Shown here one piece after another: positions 32,875 through 45,550 of a DNA stretch of 64,000 bases. This stretch comes from Mariannaea sp. PMI_226 (Eukaryota; Ascomycota; Sordariomycetes; Hypocreales; Nectriaceae), in NCBI GenBank assembly GCA_024336345.1, contig JANFOG010000007.1, positions 1,922,001 through 1,986,000 on the forward strand, read 5' to 3'. Below the pieces are notes generated by a model that did no database searches, was not told the origin of the DNA, and saw only the letters and a program-made list of their open reading frames with translations. Position 1 is the first letter of the stretch. Each line of letters starts with the position of its first letter. Made by a program: the position numbers and the translations under genes.

Positions 32875-35361
32875 ATGGTTGGAAAGTTTCCAGCGCAAGA
32901 CTTGTCAGACGCTGCATTGGGAGGCCCCCTCACAATCCAAGGCGACCACTTCGTCGACCGCTACGGCCGTGTCATCGCACTCCGTGGCCTCAATGTGTCC
33001 CCCGCCAGCAAGCTGCCGACCGAGCCCAATGGCTTGTCACACCTCACCGATGGATTCTTCAACCACCGCACCGTCACCTTTGCCGGGAGACCGTTTCCAC
33101 TAGATGAGGCACCGCTGCACTTTCGCAGGCTGCGAGCCTGGGGCATGCCGCTCGTTCGGCTGCTCGTGACCTGGGAGTCGCTGGCCCATGCCGGACCCGA
33201 CCCAAACGAGGACCTGGACCTGGAGTACATTGCCTACTTGAAGGCCTTGGTGCAATTGATGCCTGCTTACGGCATCAAGTGCTTTGTGTGCGCCCACCAG
33301 GACGTTTGGAGCAGATACAGCGGCGGAAGTGGAGCTCCGGGATGGACCTTTGAGGCCGCTGGTCTAGACATTGAGGCCTTCACCGAGACCGGCGCCGCAT
33401 ACGTCCACGGCCAGGACGAGCTGAGAAGAGCAACCGGGCTAGTAGATGAGCGGGAGGCCAGCGGCCCGTTCGTATGGCCATCTGGCTACCAAAAGCTAGC
33501 CGCGTCCACTATGGCCACCTTGTTCTGGGCTGGCGACGCCTTTGCCCCGAACCTCAAGTGCCGTCGGAATCCCATCAACGGTCATGGAGACGCTGAGACT
33601 GTCTCGATTCAGACTCACCTACAAGACTCCTTTGTCGAGGCGTTTGGGCGACTTGCTGACGAGCTGGCCGGTTTGGAGGCGTGCATCGGCTTCGAGAGCA
33701 TGAACGAGCCTCACCGTGGCCTCATCAACCTTCACAACTTTCATGGCTGGAACTATGAGACTGATCTGCACATCGGCCACTACCCTACACTTGCCCAGTC
33801 GCTAGCACTCGGGAGCGGCTATGCCCAGCATGTCAAGTTTTATGTCAAATCGTGGCCATGGCCGACCCGTGTCTCTCACAAGTCATTCGTCGATCCCAAG
33901 GGGAGGTCAGCTTGGCTGTCGGTTGATTCCAATGCGTCCTGGGAGGAGGGTAAGCATGACATGGGCGAGTGTGTGTGGCGAGCACATGGTGTCTGGCAGT
34001 GGGATGAGAAGAAGCAAGTCGCAGTCGTACCAGACGAGACATATTTTGATGTCGATCACAGACCCGGGCGTGAGGGGACGCCAATTGAATGGTACCGCGA
34101 CTTTTACGGCCCGTTTCTTGAAAAGTTTACGGAGAGGGTTTCACGCAAGTCTACAAGACAAATGAACTTTGTAGAGCCCATTCCCAATGAATTCATTCCT
34201 CCTTGGCCGGTGAGACAAATCGAGGATAAGGATGAGAAGCGCCAGTCTCAAAAACAAACCTATGCCGTAGACACGGTCATTGATACGAAGCGCCCATCCA
34301 ACTTTGTATATGCTCCGCACTTCTACGACCTGAACGTGCTATTCAGCAAGCACCACGCCTTTATGAGCGTCAACGTCCAAGGTCTTTCGAGGGGCATGTT
34401 CATTCTGAATGCACTCTATTTTGGTGCCCAAGCATTACGGCGAAATTACAGAAAGCAAATTGGAAACGTTGTGAGACACGGCAAAGCGTCGCTCGGCCCG
34501 GTGCCGCTGATTGTCGGCGAGGTTGGCATCTCCTTTGATATTAACGATCGGCATGCGTTCAAGACGGGGTGCTACGACAAGCAGCGAGAGCTGATGAGTG
34601 CGCTCATTGGGGGGATGGAGGACCACCAGGTAGGCTTCACACTCTGGAACTACAACCCTCATAATTGCTTCGAGTACGGCGACGGCTGGAATAAGGAAGA
34701 CTTTTCCATCATCAACGGTGACGAAGACACGGAGGACAACCCGCACCGCCAAGACTACAGGAACAAAGCCTACGAAAACGATGAGTTGTATCGTGGTGGC
34801 CGAGTACTAGATGTAGTCATCCGACCGTATGCTGTGAAAATTGCTGGCACGCCGTTACGCTCACATTGGAATGATCAAACACTGCGATACGAATTTGAGT
34901 GGGTGAGCCAAGGCGGCGGTGCTACCGCTGTACAGGCAACAACTGGCACCAAGTCATCATTACACATCGACGACAAGGACAAGTCCTGTTTGACAGAGGT
35001 GTATATTCCAAATTACCACTATGCCAAACACGATCTGCGAGTCACGGTCAGCGATGGAGACTGGTCGTACGGCGCAGACCAGCAGACACTGCTTGTGCGA
35101 CACGAGCCACACACGGGCAAGGAGACTCGACAGCATCGCCTAGTCGTCGAGATTTGTGATGTTGGCAAGCACACCCTGCAGCGAGTGCTTGCGAGACGCG
35201 AGGCTGGGGCAGCCAATTTTCCGTTTGACCTCGTCTCACCACAGACCGAGGCGTGGTTTGATCAGGCTGATTTCAGCGGCGAATTGATTCTGTTGATTTT
35301 CTTGGCTGTTGTGATTGCTATCCTTGCTGTCGGAGTCCATGCAGTGTATGGCTTGGCATGA
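32875..35361 (+). CDS. GH5 glycosidase, steryl-beta-glucosidase/glucocerebrosidase type (GH5_12-like)
   Basis: 828 aa, single exon. The (beta/alpha)8 glycosidase starts with a 'YGRVIALRGLNVSPASKLP' strand and has the two catalytic carboxylates: acid/base Glu278 in FESMNEPHRG and nucleophile Glu549 in LIVGEVGISFDIND. HQDVWSRYSGGSGAPGW and TLWNYNPHNCFEYGDGWN are typical of the fungal GH5_12 group, which includes S. cerevisiae Egh1 and Cryptococcus EGCrP2, enzymes that remove glucose from ergosteryl glucoside. A C-terminal beta domain and one membrane segment near residues 800-825 (LILLIFLAVVIAILAVGVHA) suggest membrane or vacuolar/lipid-droplet attachment. No signal peptide is seen, in line with the family. 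Substrate assignment is by family. Confidence 0.88.
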   Translation: MVGKFPAQDLSDAALGGPLTIQGDHFVDRYGRVIALRGLNVSPASKLPTEPNGLSHLTDGFFNHRTVTFAGRPFPLDEAPLHFRRLRAWGMPLVRLLVTWESLAHAGPDPNEDLDLEYIAYLKALVQLMPAYGIKCFVCAHQDVWSRYSGGSGAPGWTFEAAGLDIEAFTETGAAYVHGQDELRRATGLVDEREASGPFVWPSGYQKLAASTMATLFWAGDAFAPNLKCRRNPINGHGDAETVSIQTHLQDSFVEAFGRLADELAGLEACIGFESMNEPHRGLINLHNFHGWNYETDLHIGHYPTLAQSLALGSGYAQHVKFYVKSWPWPTRVSHKSFVDPKGRSAWLSVDSNASWEEGKHDMGECVWRAHGVWQWDEKKQVAVVPDETYFDVDHRPGREGTPIEWYRDFYGPFLEKFTERVSRKSTRQMNFVEPIPNEFIPPWPVRQIEDKDEKRQSQKQTYAVDTVIDTKRPSNFVYAPHFYDLNVLFSKHHAFMSVNVQGLSRGMFILNALYFGAQALRRNYRKQIGNVVRHGKASLGPVPLIVGEVGISFDINDRHAFKTGCYDKQRELMSALIGGMEDHQVGFTLWNYNPHNCFEYGDGWNKEDFSIINGDEDTEDNPHRQDYRNKAYENDELYRGGRVLDVVIRPYAVKIAGTPLRSHWNDQTLRYEFEWVSQGGGATAVQATTGTKSSLHIDDKDKSCLTEVYIPNYHYAKHDLRVTVSDGDWSYGADQQTLLVRHEPHTGKETRQHRLVVEICDVGKHTLQRVLARREAGAANFPFDLVSPQTEAWFDQADFSGELILLIFLAVVIAILAVGVHAVYGLA

Positions 35362-35898
35362 TGATGATGATTCAGACGACTTTAGAGCATACATGGATTT
35401 AAATTTTTTTCTTCTTCCAAGTTTGCTTGGGCTTCTGTTTATAACATAGACGGTTCATTCTAGATACCATGCATTAGTAGAGGGTAGATGCCCAAGAATG
35501 CAAATTGTGGTTTTGAATGGAGATTATGAAGAGTAAATACAACCATATCGATAGGCCCAGTATATGAAGCCTACCCTTTTATGGGTCTACCAACTTGATG
35601 CCGGATGATTTTTTGTTGACATTTTTATCGTGAGTGTAGCTCTGTTGATCTATCAATAAAGATTTGTTCATCTTACAGCATAATAATTCACCTGACACAG
35701 TCTTTAGGCAAGATGACTTATGGTACATTTTAAAATACTTCATTTCTTCAATTCTTTTTTTTAAATTCCTGTATGCGGCCTATTCGACTGTCACTACCAT
35801 GAAAAGAAAAGTAGCCGTCGAGAAGTTGTCAACTCTCATAAACCTTCTCCAGACAATTCGCTAAATACATGACCAAACAAAACAATTATTTTTCCTCT
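35362..35898. other. Convergent 3' flank
   Basis: AT-rich space between the convergent GH5 and dioxygenase stops. No feature. Confidence 0.5.
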
Positions 35899-37302
35899 TT
35901 ACTCTGCGTCAAGTGGGCATCTTGGCGCAGTGTTGTTCACCTGGATACCGCCTCGCTTCTTCTCGAAGCTGTCGTGGAAGGGAAGCGCCCAGCCGCCCTC
36001 GCTCTCAGGAGTGGCCAGCCAAAGGCGAAGAAGGTGTCGTCTGGGAGTGGGAGGTGCGTGGTCTATCATGTGAAGTTGTATTAGTCTTTTGTTTTTTTTG
36101 TACTCTGAGGAAATGGAGAGAGAGAGAAGTGGTGTTTGAAGGAGTTTAGGATGATAAAAACTTACCGACATAAGCCGTTCTGGCGTGCAGGAGATGAGAG
36201 TTGGCCACAAACTGAATGTCGCCAACCTCGAGAATCATGTGCAACGAAAGAGCCTGGCATGTTTCCTCCAGAATCTGGATCGCGCGCTCCTGCTCCTTAG
36301 TCATGGCGGGAATGAGCCCCTTGTCGGAGAAGCGCGAGAGCGAGCGCACAAAGTAGGGATCCCACTTGCAGTAGACACGTCCCTTGCCACCGTTCTCAAG
36401 GTAGAAGATGGGCTGGCGCAGCCACTCGTCCTGGCCCTCAGACGTCTCGCCCTTGCGGTCAAAGTACCAGATGGGCTGGGTGAGCATCTCGGCCACGTCC
36501 GGGTTCTCGCGTTGCAGGTGGTTCCACACGTTGTGCACGCTGACAATGTCGCTCTCGCCGCCCTCGAGCGCGCGGTGCACGCACAGCAGGCCGACGATGT
36601 CGCCGTCATCGGCGTGGAAGAACTGCCGCGCCGTGGTGCGGTAGATGCGTACCTTGTCAATCTGCGTCGCGTCGTCGCCGACGTCCTTGACGTGGCCGAG
36701 CACATGGCCCAGGCCGTTTTGCGATACGAAGTAGCCTAGGTAGGTTCCCAGCCCCATGTAGGCCACGGCATTCTTGTGCGAGCCCCATTGCTGCGCGGGG
36801 AAACGCTTGAAGAGGATGAAGCCCTTGCCATCGATGAGGTCCTCTCGGAGTTCAGTGAGGACCTTGCTGAGCTTTGGTAGAGGGAAGTTGCTCTGCATGA
36901 AGATGAACGTGGTTAGCTTGACAAAGGATTATAGTTCAAACAAGTGACGTATGTATTGCGACGTAACAAAGCATGTCCCAATGTCTCACATACCTTGGAG
37001 ATACCAGTGAGGGGAGTGCCATTGGCAATGAACTGATCAGAAGTGTCGCTCAGTTCCTGAATCTCCTCGTCGGTAAAAGGATGAGTCCACTTGTCGGGTT
37101 GGTCGACATAGTCCTCAGCCTTCCAGAGAGTCGGCCCAGAGACCTCCTTGGGGAAGTCTGAGTAGGGCCTGAGCTTTTCGTAGAGAGGGTTGTGCTGGCC
37201 AGACGTCCGGATACCATCGGGGAAGATGTGGCGGGGAGCATCGGCATTCTTTACTTGAGGGAGGGGAGCTTGAGGCTCGTCGATTAGAGCACCTGGAGCC
37301 AT
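35899..37302 (-). CDS. TauD/TfdA-family Fe(II)/2-oxoglutarate dioxygenase
   Basis: 399 aa. Exons 36994-37302, 36166-36892 and 35899-36062, with introns of 101 and 103 bp. The facial triad is visible: HAD in QFFHADDGDIVG (His and Asp) and the distal His in DHAPPTPRRHLLRLWLATP, whose Arg residues would hold 2-oxoglutarate. Fungal members of this type (DGKGFILFKRFPAQQWG, GLGTYLGYFVSQNGLGHVLG) are widespread and mostly uncharacterised; a taurine or sulfonate substrate should not be assumed. No signal peptide, so probably cytosolic. The start at the ATG in GAGCCATGG fits the family, although an in-frame Met lies upstream. A TATA-like run is about 160 bp upstream. Confidence 0.9.
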
Positions 37303-39523
37303 GGCTGTGAAAGATGTGTGGTAAAGAGGGATATGGAATTGAAATTGAATGCAATTGAATGCTGCGAGTAAAGCCTGCAGTTCAATAGAAGAAGCGTTCA
37401 AATGAAAGATGAGAAACACAGCTCAGTAAAGAAATTCAATTCAACCACCCTGTGTGTTTATATATATATGGCCTTCTTTTCTATTCCGTCCCCCCTGGTC
37501 TACCCTTCTTTCCCTTTTATAGCCGTCTACGTACGCATACCACACACACACACACACTCACACATACATGCATCCCCTTACCCGGCCCCGCATCATCACG
37601 ATTGCGTCTTCGCACCCGGAGAGGGGCACAAACGCAAAGAGGAAGAAGAGTGTGTGTGTGCGATTTTGGCCAAATTGCGTGCTCAGAGCTTGATATCACG
37701 GAGTCTGGCGCTTTCGAGCAACGAATCCAAACTAGCGTCCTCCCCAAGCCCAATGGTCCCTCCGGGGTAGATGGAGACGGACCAATTAGCGCAGCGAATT
37801 GGCTATGACGTTATTTTCTAGACGGGTCCGTATTTGATGCTTATCATGATGAGACGGCACAGAACTTATTACTGTGTACCTGTAGTGCGGGCTGCTCTGC
37901 TGCAGTTTTGCAGGTATCTGCTCGTCTAACCACTCCCAACTGGACGGATTATTTCTTTCCCCCTTCTCAAACAAACTAGAACCAAACAATGAGCAGAAGA
38001 GGGGGTGTGGCCCGGTAAGTCGGGGACTATTTGACGTGCATCGTCTGATTGAAGCCGTTCTATTTACGACTGTCCCCGGTCAGTTCATTGAGCATCACTC
38101 AACTCTAGACTATCTACGGCGTAGTTCATCATGTACGCCTTTTGGTCTACTTGGATATCCGCTCGAGGCGCTGGGTCATGGACCATGTCCACGTTTTAGA
38201 AAGAAGAGAGAGTGTGTGAGAGGAGTGCATGGCAGCACTGCCCATTGTGTTATTAATGGCCGGCAGTCTTCAGATCGGATCGGTAAGCTCGGACTGCGAT
38301 ATTTTATCCAGGATAATTCCATCATCAATCCACTGCCGAGACCAGTCTTCAAGGGACTGGTGCGGGGTGTGCCATCGTCTACTTAGTCCTACATGGTTGT
38401 GAACAACGTGGTGGGCATGGATTTGCGAACCGGTGTCCTTTGCGCATAGCCGGGTGACTGACGGTTACGCTCGCTTATAGCTTCATGCCGATGTCGAAAC
38501 CCGGTCCGCTCTCTGATTTAATATGCCTGCGACACCAAAAAAAAAAAAATACCCTGTCTTCAAGCTAAAGCGAAAACGGCTGTTAATTTCCATTAGCTTG
38601 AGGTCTCAAGCAGAGCTGTGGGTGCAGACGTACTGCACCAGTTTTGTCACGTTCTGTATGTTTGCCCAACTTTTTTTTTCCTTCGCCGAGCTAAGGGCGT
38701 TTTTTTATAGGTAACAGCAGAAAGCAAACTAACTTGACATTTCGGAATAAATCCAGGGTTGATGAGTTATTTTAACGGAAAAAAGTCCCTTCAGATCGTC
38801 ATCATTCATCCATCGGTCACGGTGCAGTGCTTGCTATCATTTCATGAACAGGGCATGGGTGAGCTTGGTCGCATCCTGTCTGACCAGCGTCACCTCCCCC
38901 CGGCTCAGGGTTCCCGGTGTGGTCCGATGATGTACTATGCTTACCGGTATGACTTAACTACCTGCTTGTTCATCTAGGTACGGTATTGATGTGTAAGGAT
39001 CTTATCAGATCGATACCTTGACACATGCTCGTCTACAGCTTGGACCTTTCACCCCCTGGTCGCCAGCTTGGTCGAACCTATTCAGTCAATGCTATAAATA
39101 ACTGAGCAGCTCCATGTCATTATCCTAAGATTCCACGATGTAGCTATGCATTAGAACCTAGATCCTAGCTCCTCCTCTTCGCGTTCAGTTGGTTGGATGC
39201 CGTCGCCGGGCAAGCGGAAGCTGAAGACCCCCGGTACTGCTTCACTAATGCCCGATGTCGGTGACTGAGACGGGACATGCGGTTGACCGCACCTTGATGT
39301 GGACAAATTGTGACAGATATTTGATAGTATTTCGTGGAATTCTCCATGCTAGTCTGTGGTATTCCAATCCCTGGTCGGCGCACTTCACGTCTCGCGTTTT
39401 TGCCGAACAATATACCTGTCGCATCAGACGCATGGAGCACAAAAAATGCGACTCACAATTTTCATTCTGTCATCCTTTACATCGGAAAATAGCTTTCTTG
39501 CGTAACAACATGTTTTCCAGACA
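37303..39523. other. Intergenic, 2.2 kb
   Basis: Promoter of the dioxygenase gene at its left end, a (CA)n tract near 37540-37556, then no supported gene. Open frames at 37402-37808, 38036-38386 and 39245-39587 show no family character. Confidence 0.45.
37458..37470 (-). promoter_or_regulatory. TATA-like element of the TauD gene
   Basis: An alternating TA run about 160 bp upstream of the dioxygenase start codon. Plausible position for a fungal TATA box with a long leader, based on position only. Confidence 0.35.
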
Positions 39524-40873
39524 TCATAGTGACAGAGGATACTCTACACTTTCCAAGCTGTCAGGATATCTCACTCCGCCCTGCTGACGGACCTTGTCCA
39601 TTACCTCCATAACAGCAAGCGTCTCGCCCATACTCATATGCTTACCCTCCGTCCTGCCCTCGATTATAGCAAATGCCGCGTCATCAGCTTCCCAGAACAT
39701 GCCCGCACCCTCTCCCTCTGGGCCCATGTGATTCAGATAGCCATTGTACCATCCACTTCCTTTTCCAGGACCGGGCTTGGGCCAGGTCTTGTCCTCGACA
39801 GTGCCGTCCTTGAAAATCAGCTTCGTGGTATCGGGGCACTGCGCAAGGGAAAACAGTTGCAGCTCGCCAAGTTCGCCCTGAATTCTCACACAGGGCACTG
39901 GGTTGGCTGCACCGGAGACATTTCCGATTCGGATAGAGGTGGTAGCAACAGCATGAGCATTGCCTCCAGAAGAGGCTGGTCGGGGGAACGTAAGGAGCAT
40001 CGTTGTAGACTCGTCCACAGATGTTTGCTCATACTGTCGTCGATATTTTTAGCATACACGAACAAGCAAGCTACCTAGTATTTGGCGGGAGGAAAGAGCT
40101 CCATTATGTGCATGGAAGTACGTACCTTTGTGATGGAAGAAACCACCTCTGGCTGAGAGTCGGGCTTCCAAAAGACCAAAAACGGCCAGGTGAGACTGTA
40201 GACTCCAAGGTCCAGTAGTGCGCCTCCCGCAAGATTTGGATTCACCAGTCTGTGCTTGCTGTCACCAAAGTTGGCTTCAGGAGAAAGTCTCGCACTGGCA
40301 TCCGAGAACACTCTGTAGACAGTTCCAAGCCTACCGGAGTGAACAACATCTCTGACATAGTTCGTCAAGTCAAAGTATCGGGTCCAAAACGCCTCCGCGA
40401 GAAACACGCCCTTTTCCTTCGCCTTTTCTGCGAGGATACGCGCCTGCTGTGCGTTTACAGTAAAGGCCTTCTCGCAAAGGACGTGCTTCCCCGCTTCCAG
40501 ACATAGCATAACATTCTGGTAGTGGTGCGAGTGCGGTGTTGCGACGTAGATGATTTCAACGTCGGGATCCCGGACAAGCTCCTCGTACGAGCCGTAAGCT
40601 TTGGCAGTTGATGGAGCTTTCACGTCTTGGAGAAAGCTCTGGGCACGAGCGGCCGAGGTCGAAGATGCTGCTGCGACAACGGTGTGCTTGATGTTGCTGA
40701 CGCCGCGAGTGTTTGGATCGACGAGGAGATCCTTTGTGCTGGATTGGATGCCATCAGCGAGCGACTTTTATAGAAACAAGGATTACCTGACAGACGGTGT
40801 AGTTGACGTACAAGGTGATTGAGATTGCACCAGTGGCAAGGATACCCCAGCGGATTTCGCGAGGCGTGGCCAT
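39524..40873 (-). CDS. Gfo/Idh/MocA oxidoreductase, dihydrodiol/D-xylose dehydrogenase-like
   Basis: 394 aa. Exons 40812-40873, 40126-40738 and 39524-40033, all in phase. N-terminal Rossmann start IRWGILATGAIS, then TFTKDLLVDPNTRG across intron 1. IIYVATPHSHHYQNV and the EKP-equivalent CEKAFTVNAQQ (EKA, as seen in fungal members) are followed by FWTRYFDLTNYVRD. The active-site region is GGALLDLGVYSLTWPFLVFW. The pattern fits fungal NADP-dependent D-xylose 1-dehydrogenase / dimeric dihydrodiol dehydrogenase homologues. It is a different subfamily from the enzyme at 24499. The promoter region is about 1 kb. The reaction is inferred from subfamily resemblance only. Confidence 0.88.
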
Positions 40874-41941
40874 TTTGATTTTGAGATTCGCAATGCCAAT
40901 CTGGTTGGTATAGGAGATATTGATCAACACAACTGTACGAAAGATGTTTGCCAGTCAGTGAAACAGCAGCAACAGACCATATAAAGTCCCCTCAGTGAAG
41001 CGACTGTGACTTTTTCTTGACCTGTTCCAATGCCTCGTGTACGTGCGGGGCACTGGTGTGGTCCTGGACCTATGACACTTGCAGTTAAGGAAGATGGCTC
41101 TCTAGAGCTGATTCCCGCCCAATAGGCTAATATCAAGATAATACTCCGCACGCCCAATTAGGCTATTATTTCTTTTTTCTTTCGGAGGACAATGTGTCGT
41201 TTCCGACTGACCGCCCAGAGCTGCCCATCCCCCAGCTGGAAAACACCTGACACAAACTAGGTCTGATATGATCCCGGGACTTGATAGACCGATTTCCTAA
41301 TTCTCTCCATAGCGGATGTTGTTGGTTAAAGAGGGCCTTTTTTTTTTTTTTTTTAAAATGAATACACCTGAGTGGTTACACACCAGTAAACCACACACAA
41401 TATACCACGGCCAACCAGGTTCCTGGTGTTGAAGTTGATAGTGACAAAAGGTAGCCGAACATTGCAGGGTTCAAAATTCCGGAACTTTCCTATGCGTGCT
41501 GATACCTCTATCTCAAAATTATCCTAAAGATCAATGACTAAAGCTGCATTTTTCTTTTTTGTACCCTTCTTGGATGAGATGTCAGCCTCGTGAGATGCCT
41601 ATAAATCCGTTTCACTACATTGTGGCAAATACCATCCCAGAACTCCCCGAGTAGAAAATACAGCCCACGTCGTGAGTGGAAGCACACTATGCACGGGGTA
41701 TGATACGAATAATATTTGGAGTCAGAGGAAAGCTTCAGAGAAAAATGCGTAGGCTTTTTTACGCAAGTTTCTGACTCTTTTGCTCACTCCCATTCCAGAC
41801 AAGGCACGGGTTTGGGCATACCAGGGACTTAGTTCAGTCTGGACCCGTGGAAAGTTGCAAAAAAATGTACCTCTATATCCTGACCTACACAAATCGCAAC
41901 GAAGCTATTTTTATCTACCGGCTTTTACTGTGGCTGTTGAT
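40874..41941. other. Intergenic between same-strand genes
   Basis: Promoter of the oxidoreductase gene and 3' flank of ADE1. A T-tract of about 17 bases occurs at 41338-41354. No gene seen. Confidence 0.5.
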
Positions 41942-43769
41942 CTAACCCTCCAAGGCTTGCAAAGTCTCCTCGTATGAGCGCCCAGTTAACCTGCAATGCG
42001 ATCATTTGTTAGCATGTCCAATCCGCAACTAAAAAAAAGGCAACTGGCTTGCAAACGCACTTTTGGAAGACATCTCGGTACTTCTTCGTAGTCTCGTTGA
42101 CAACCTCTTCGGGAAGCACAACCTATGTCACAATCATTGTTAGCACACTTGCTCTAGAAATCATCACGGAATTCAACGAAACGACAGTAATGCCGCATTT
42201 GAGTTGAGGAAGCGGGAATAGCACAAAACGAACGCAGATGACTTACGTTAGGCTTGCCCTTGAGACCTGAGTTCGTGAGGTAGTCACGGACATACTGTTT
42301 GTCGTAAGAAGGGGCTTCGTGTCCGGGTTGCCACTGGGATGCATCCCAGAATCTCGAGCTGTCACTGTTTTTCATATGTCAGTTAACTCCAGGATGGGAC
42401 ACTCAACAAGCAGATTTGATTAGACCCAGCTTCTGGGGTCGCGCGGAAGTCGACTGAAACAGGGAATTATCCCCATGATATGGCATGGACTTACGGGGTA
42501 AGGACCTCATCCACCTAGATATCTAACGTCAGCATTGATTCATTCCTATTTTTTTATGTGATTGGGGAAAAAATTGTCCCGGAATTCGAATGACAGTGAC
42601 TTACCAGAACGACCTCATCGGTTGCTTCGTCAAGCGCGAACTCGCTATTACGGATTATTTAGTCTTTTTTCGAAAAGATGGCTGGGAACAATGTCTGGTT
42701 TACGGTGCCAGATAACTCGAGGATTTAAACAACTTACAACTTGGTGTCGGCCACAATGATGCCACGCTCACGGGCGTAATCAGCCGCCTCCTTGTACACC
42801 AACAAACTCAGCTCTGCGATTCGGTCGGCGTATTTCTGGCCGACAATCTCGGCAGCCTGCGCAGGGGAGATGTTGATATCCTTATCTCCTTGCTCAGCCT
42901 TTGTTGAGGGAGTATACTTTTTAGGTCCACAGTTAGCTGAATTGCCCGATAGATATGTCCTCAACAAATGAGTCACGTTTCTTCAGAATGATTCACAACA
43001 AGAAGATAATCGAATCACCATGAACAACGGACCAATTATTTTCAGACGGGCTTGAATGAATACTACTTACGATGGGTCCACCAGGGAATGGGCTGCATGG
43101 CTGCAGGCCAGCGGGCTGGGGAATACCATGAACGGTTCCGTGCTTAGAACTTGGGTCAAATGTTAGTGGTGGATTCCTTATTGAACATTAGAAGCATGGC
43201 TGGCTTCTGAGCAGATGGGGCTTTGGAGAAACAGGGACAAAGCGCTGAGTTTGGAATGGCCTAAGCGCCTTGAGGAATCCATGATTCAGAACTTACTATT
43301 CTGCCCATGCACTGCCGGTGATGTAGCCACGCACAATGGCTTCCTATTTGAAATTCATAAGCTTCATTCAAAAAAGAAGAGACAGAGAAGCTGTCACAGG
43401 AATCTGGAAGTTTCTACGTACAAGAGGAAACACCTTCAGTCGGCGGCAGACCATGGATCGGCCACGGACAAGGGTCTGCTCCTCGGGGGTTAAACCGGCG
43501 GAAGCAGGGGGGGTCAGGGATACAAGGTGATGCTTCAGGCTGGGAATTCGCTTCGACAAGACGGAAAACCAGTGCGCGGAGATCTGAGTGAGGACGAAGC
43601 CCTTGCCGGGCACGCCATTGTTGAGAACCACGTCATAGGCTGAGATTCTATCCGAAGCTGTGAAGAGAAGTGTGTCGGCGTCGAGCTCGAAAAGGTCGCG
43701 GACTTTGCCAGACGCGAGCTTCTTCAGGCTCGGGAGGTTGAGAGTCGTGATTGCAGCTGCTGAGGCCAT
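41942..43769 (-). CDS. ADE1: Phosphoribosylaminoimidazole-succinocarboxamide (SAICAR) synthetase
   Basis: Cytosolic purine synthesis enzyme that couples CAIR and aspartate with ATP. 313 aa from nine exons, 5' to 3': 43422-43769, 43297-43343, 43071-43149, 42738-42916, 42605-42644, 42495-42514 (20 bp), 42247-42364, 42061-42122 and 41942-41990. All junctions keep the frame. Motifs: LASGKVRDLFEL and ASDRISAYDVVLNNGVPGKG (ATP site), EAIVRGYITGSAWAEY, SKHGTVHGIPQPAGL, YTPSTKAEQGDKDINIS, ERGIIVADTKFEFALDEATD, VDEVLTPDSSRFWDASQW and SYDKQYVRDYL. Length equals the yeast Ade1 class. A single-copy housekeeping gene, useful as a phylogenetic marker. Its nine exons are the most in the window together with the dehydrogenase at 9867. 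Confidence 0.95.
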
Positions 43770-44289
43770 TTTCTTTTTGTAAAAACCAACGAAGATTGAC
43801 TTTGCAAAGAGTGTTGATTCTCTCCGATAATGTCTCAATGCCGATGGTGACTCGAATTGGAAGCAGTAGCTTGGACTCTTCTTAATTTGGGCCTGAGGCA
43901 GGGATTCATAAAGTTGCAATGACAAAAATTTGCGGCAAGTGGGGGGACTTGGCCAGAGTCAATTAATTTCTGAGCCGAAGTTGAGCCGGGTGGGATGATT
44001 GGGAAAACACGCCACTGGCTGGCTTCTGATAGACAGCATGTGCTGGTTCATATCTATTCTATTTCTTTACATATCAATTGTTTTGTTCTATTTAATGCCA
44101 TTTAATTTTTTATTCTTAGCTTGTCAATTTAAACATGGACTTTTTGGCAAATAAATTGCGAAGATGGGACAATGTATGAGCGGAGCCTATTAAGTTTAGA
44201 TGGGACGCATTTCAGGCCAACAGTAAGTTCACCACCTCTAGGCACCTATTGACTATCTGATTTCTCCATTCACCCAAAAGCCTCTTCAT
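43770..44289. other. ADE1 promoter / SDR 3' flank
   Basis: AT-rich spacer between same-strand genes with the ADE1 promoter. No other feature. Confidence 0.5.
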
Positions 44290-45309
44290 TTAATTCTTGG
44301 GAGCATCAGTGCTATAAATGACGCTCTTCCAATCTTCCAGAATCTTGAGTGTTTCTTCGCATTTGGCCTTGATAACTTCGTAACCATCTGATCCAAGAGG
44401 CATTCTTATAGGCACCTCCCTGCCCTTTGCGACACCTTCCCCGCGAACAAGGTCCAGCACCACCGCCATACCCCTCTCAGGATCACCTCGCTGGTTTCCA
44501 TCCACCGAGGCTAACATGCTGTCGAAATCCTTGGATTCTTGCGCATAATCCGCAATTTTAGATGGCTCAGTCTTGCGGTTGGTGCTTGACAAGAACTGAG
44601 TCCTGAACTGACCAGGCTCAATTAACAAAGTCTTGATGCCAAAAGGTTTAGTATCCCTTGACAAACTCTCGGCCATGCCTGTTATTTCAATTTCCGGTTA
44701 AAAATACTGCTTCTTCTCTTTTTCAAACAAGGAGAAAAAAACTATGTCAAAGGGACTGTGAGTGTATCTTACCTTCGAGCGCAAACTTGGGGCCAGAATA
44801 CGCAGCATTAAATTCATATCCATGCCATCCGGAAATGGAGCTGAGGATGATGACCCAACCGGATCTCCTCTCTCTCATATGAGGCAGTAGCGCTTTGGTA
44901 ACCTTGAGGACGCCGAATACATTTGTCTCGAAAGCGTCACGAAACTGCTGGACGCTGTATTCTCCAGTCAGCTCACACACTCAATACCCGCTTTTCTCCA
45001 AGCCACAACCCTGGCTCGAACTTACGAAAGGTCTTCCCAAGCGCCTCCCAAGAGATACGCGGCGTTGTTGATGAGAACATCAATTCGGCCATAGATTGCA
45101 ATAGCTTTATGAACAACGTCGGTGACGATATCCTCATGTTCATCAACGTCTAGGCGCAACACCGCGGCGCCGGCTTCGCGGAGCTCATCAAGAGTCTCGA
45201 GTCTTCGGGCCGTTGCAATGACCAAGTCCCCGCGGCCGAGAATCTGCTGAACAAAAATGCGACCGAATCCTGAGGAGCACCCTGTCACGAGCCACACGAG
45301 AGGTGCCAT
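44290..45309 (-). CDS. Short-chain dehydrogenase/reductase
   Basis: 284 aa. Exons 45026-45309, 44773-44954 and 44290-44678. Cofactor loop VTGCSSGFG at the extreme N-terminus, ATARR after beta-2 (Arg pair favours NADP(H)), DVDEHEDI, LINNAAYLLGG, and the catalytic Ser-Tyr-Lys in ILSSISGWHGYEFNAAYSGPKFALEG. The SLSRDTKPFGIKTLLIEPGQFRT segment is typical of fungal 'classical' SDRs of broad oxidoreductase type, often acting on alcohols or keto groups. It is not closely similar to the SDR at 17464. Neighbours give no pathway clue: ADE1 lies downstream and decayed repeats upstream. Confidence 0.9.
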
Positions 45310-45550
45310 GTTGGAGACTTTTTGTTAGAGTATTGAGTTGGTAGGGGTCGTGGAGATGAGAAGATGGTAGTGATGGTCTCAATGAGTTGACTAAAGGATG
45401 AAGGGATCAGGTACTACTTATACTTTGCCAAAGTAAAGGAGACATTTCTTAATTCCAGAAAGACATCGATATGTCCGAAGTAAAGTCCGCGATAGTGTAT
45501 TCACTAGTTGATGGACTGACGATATTCTTGACTATCTGTTGTCTCTAAAC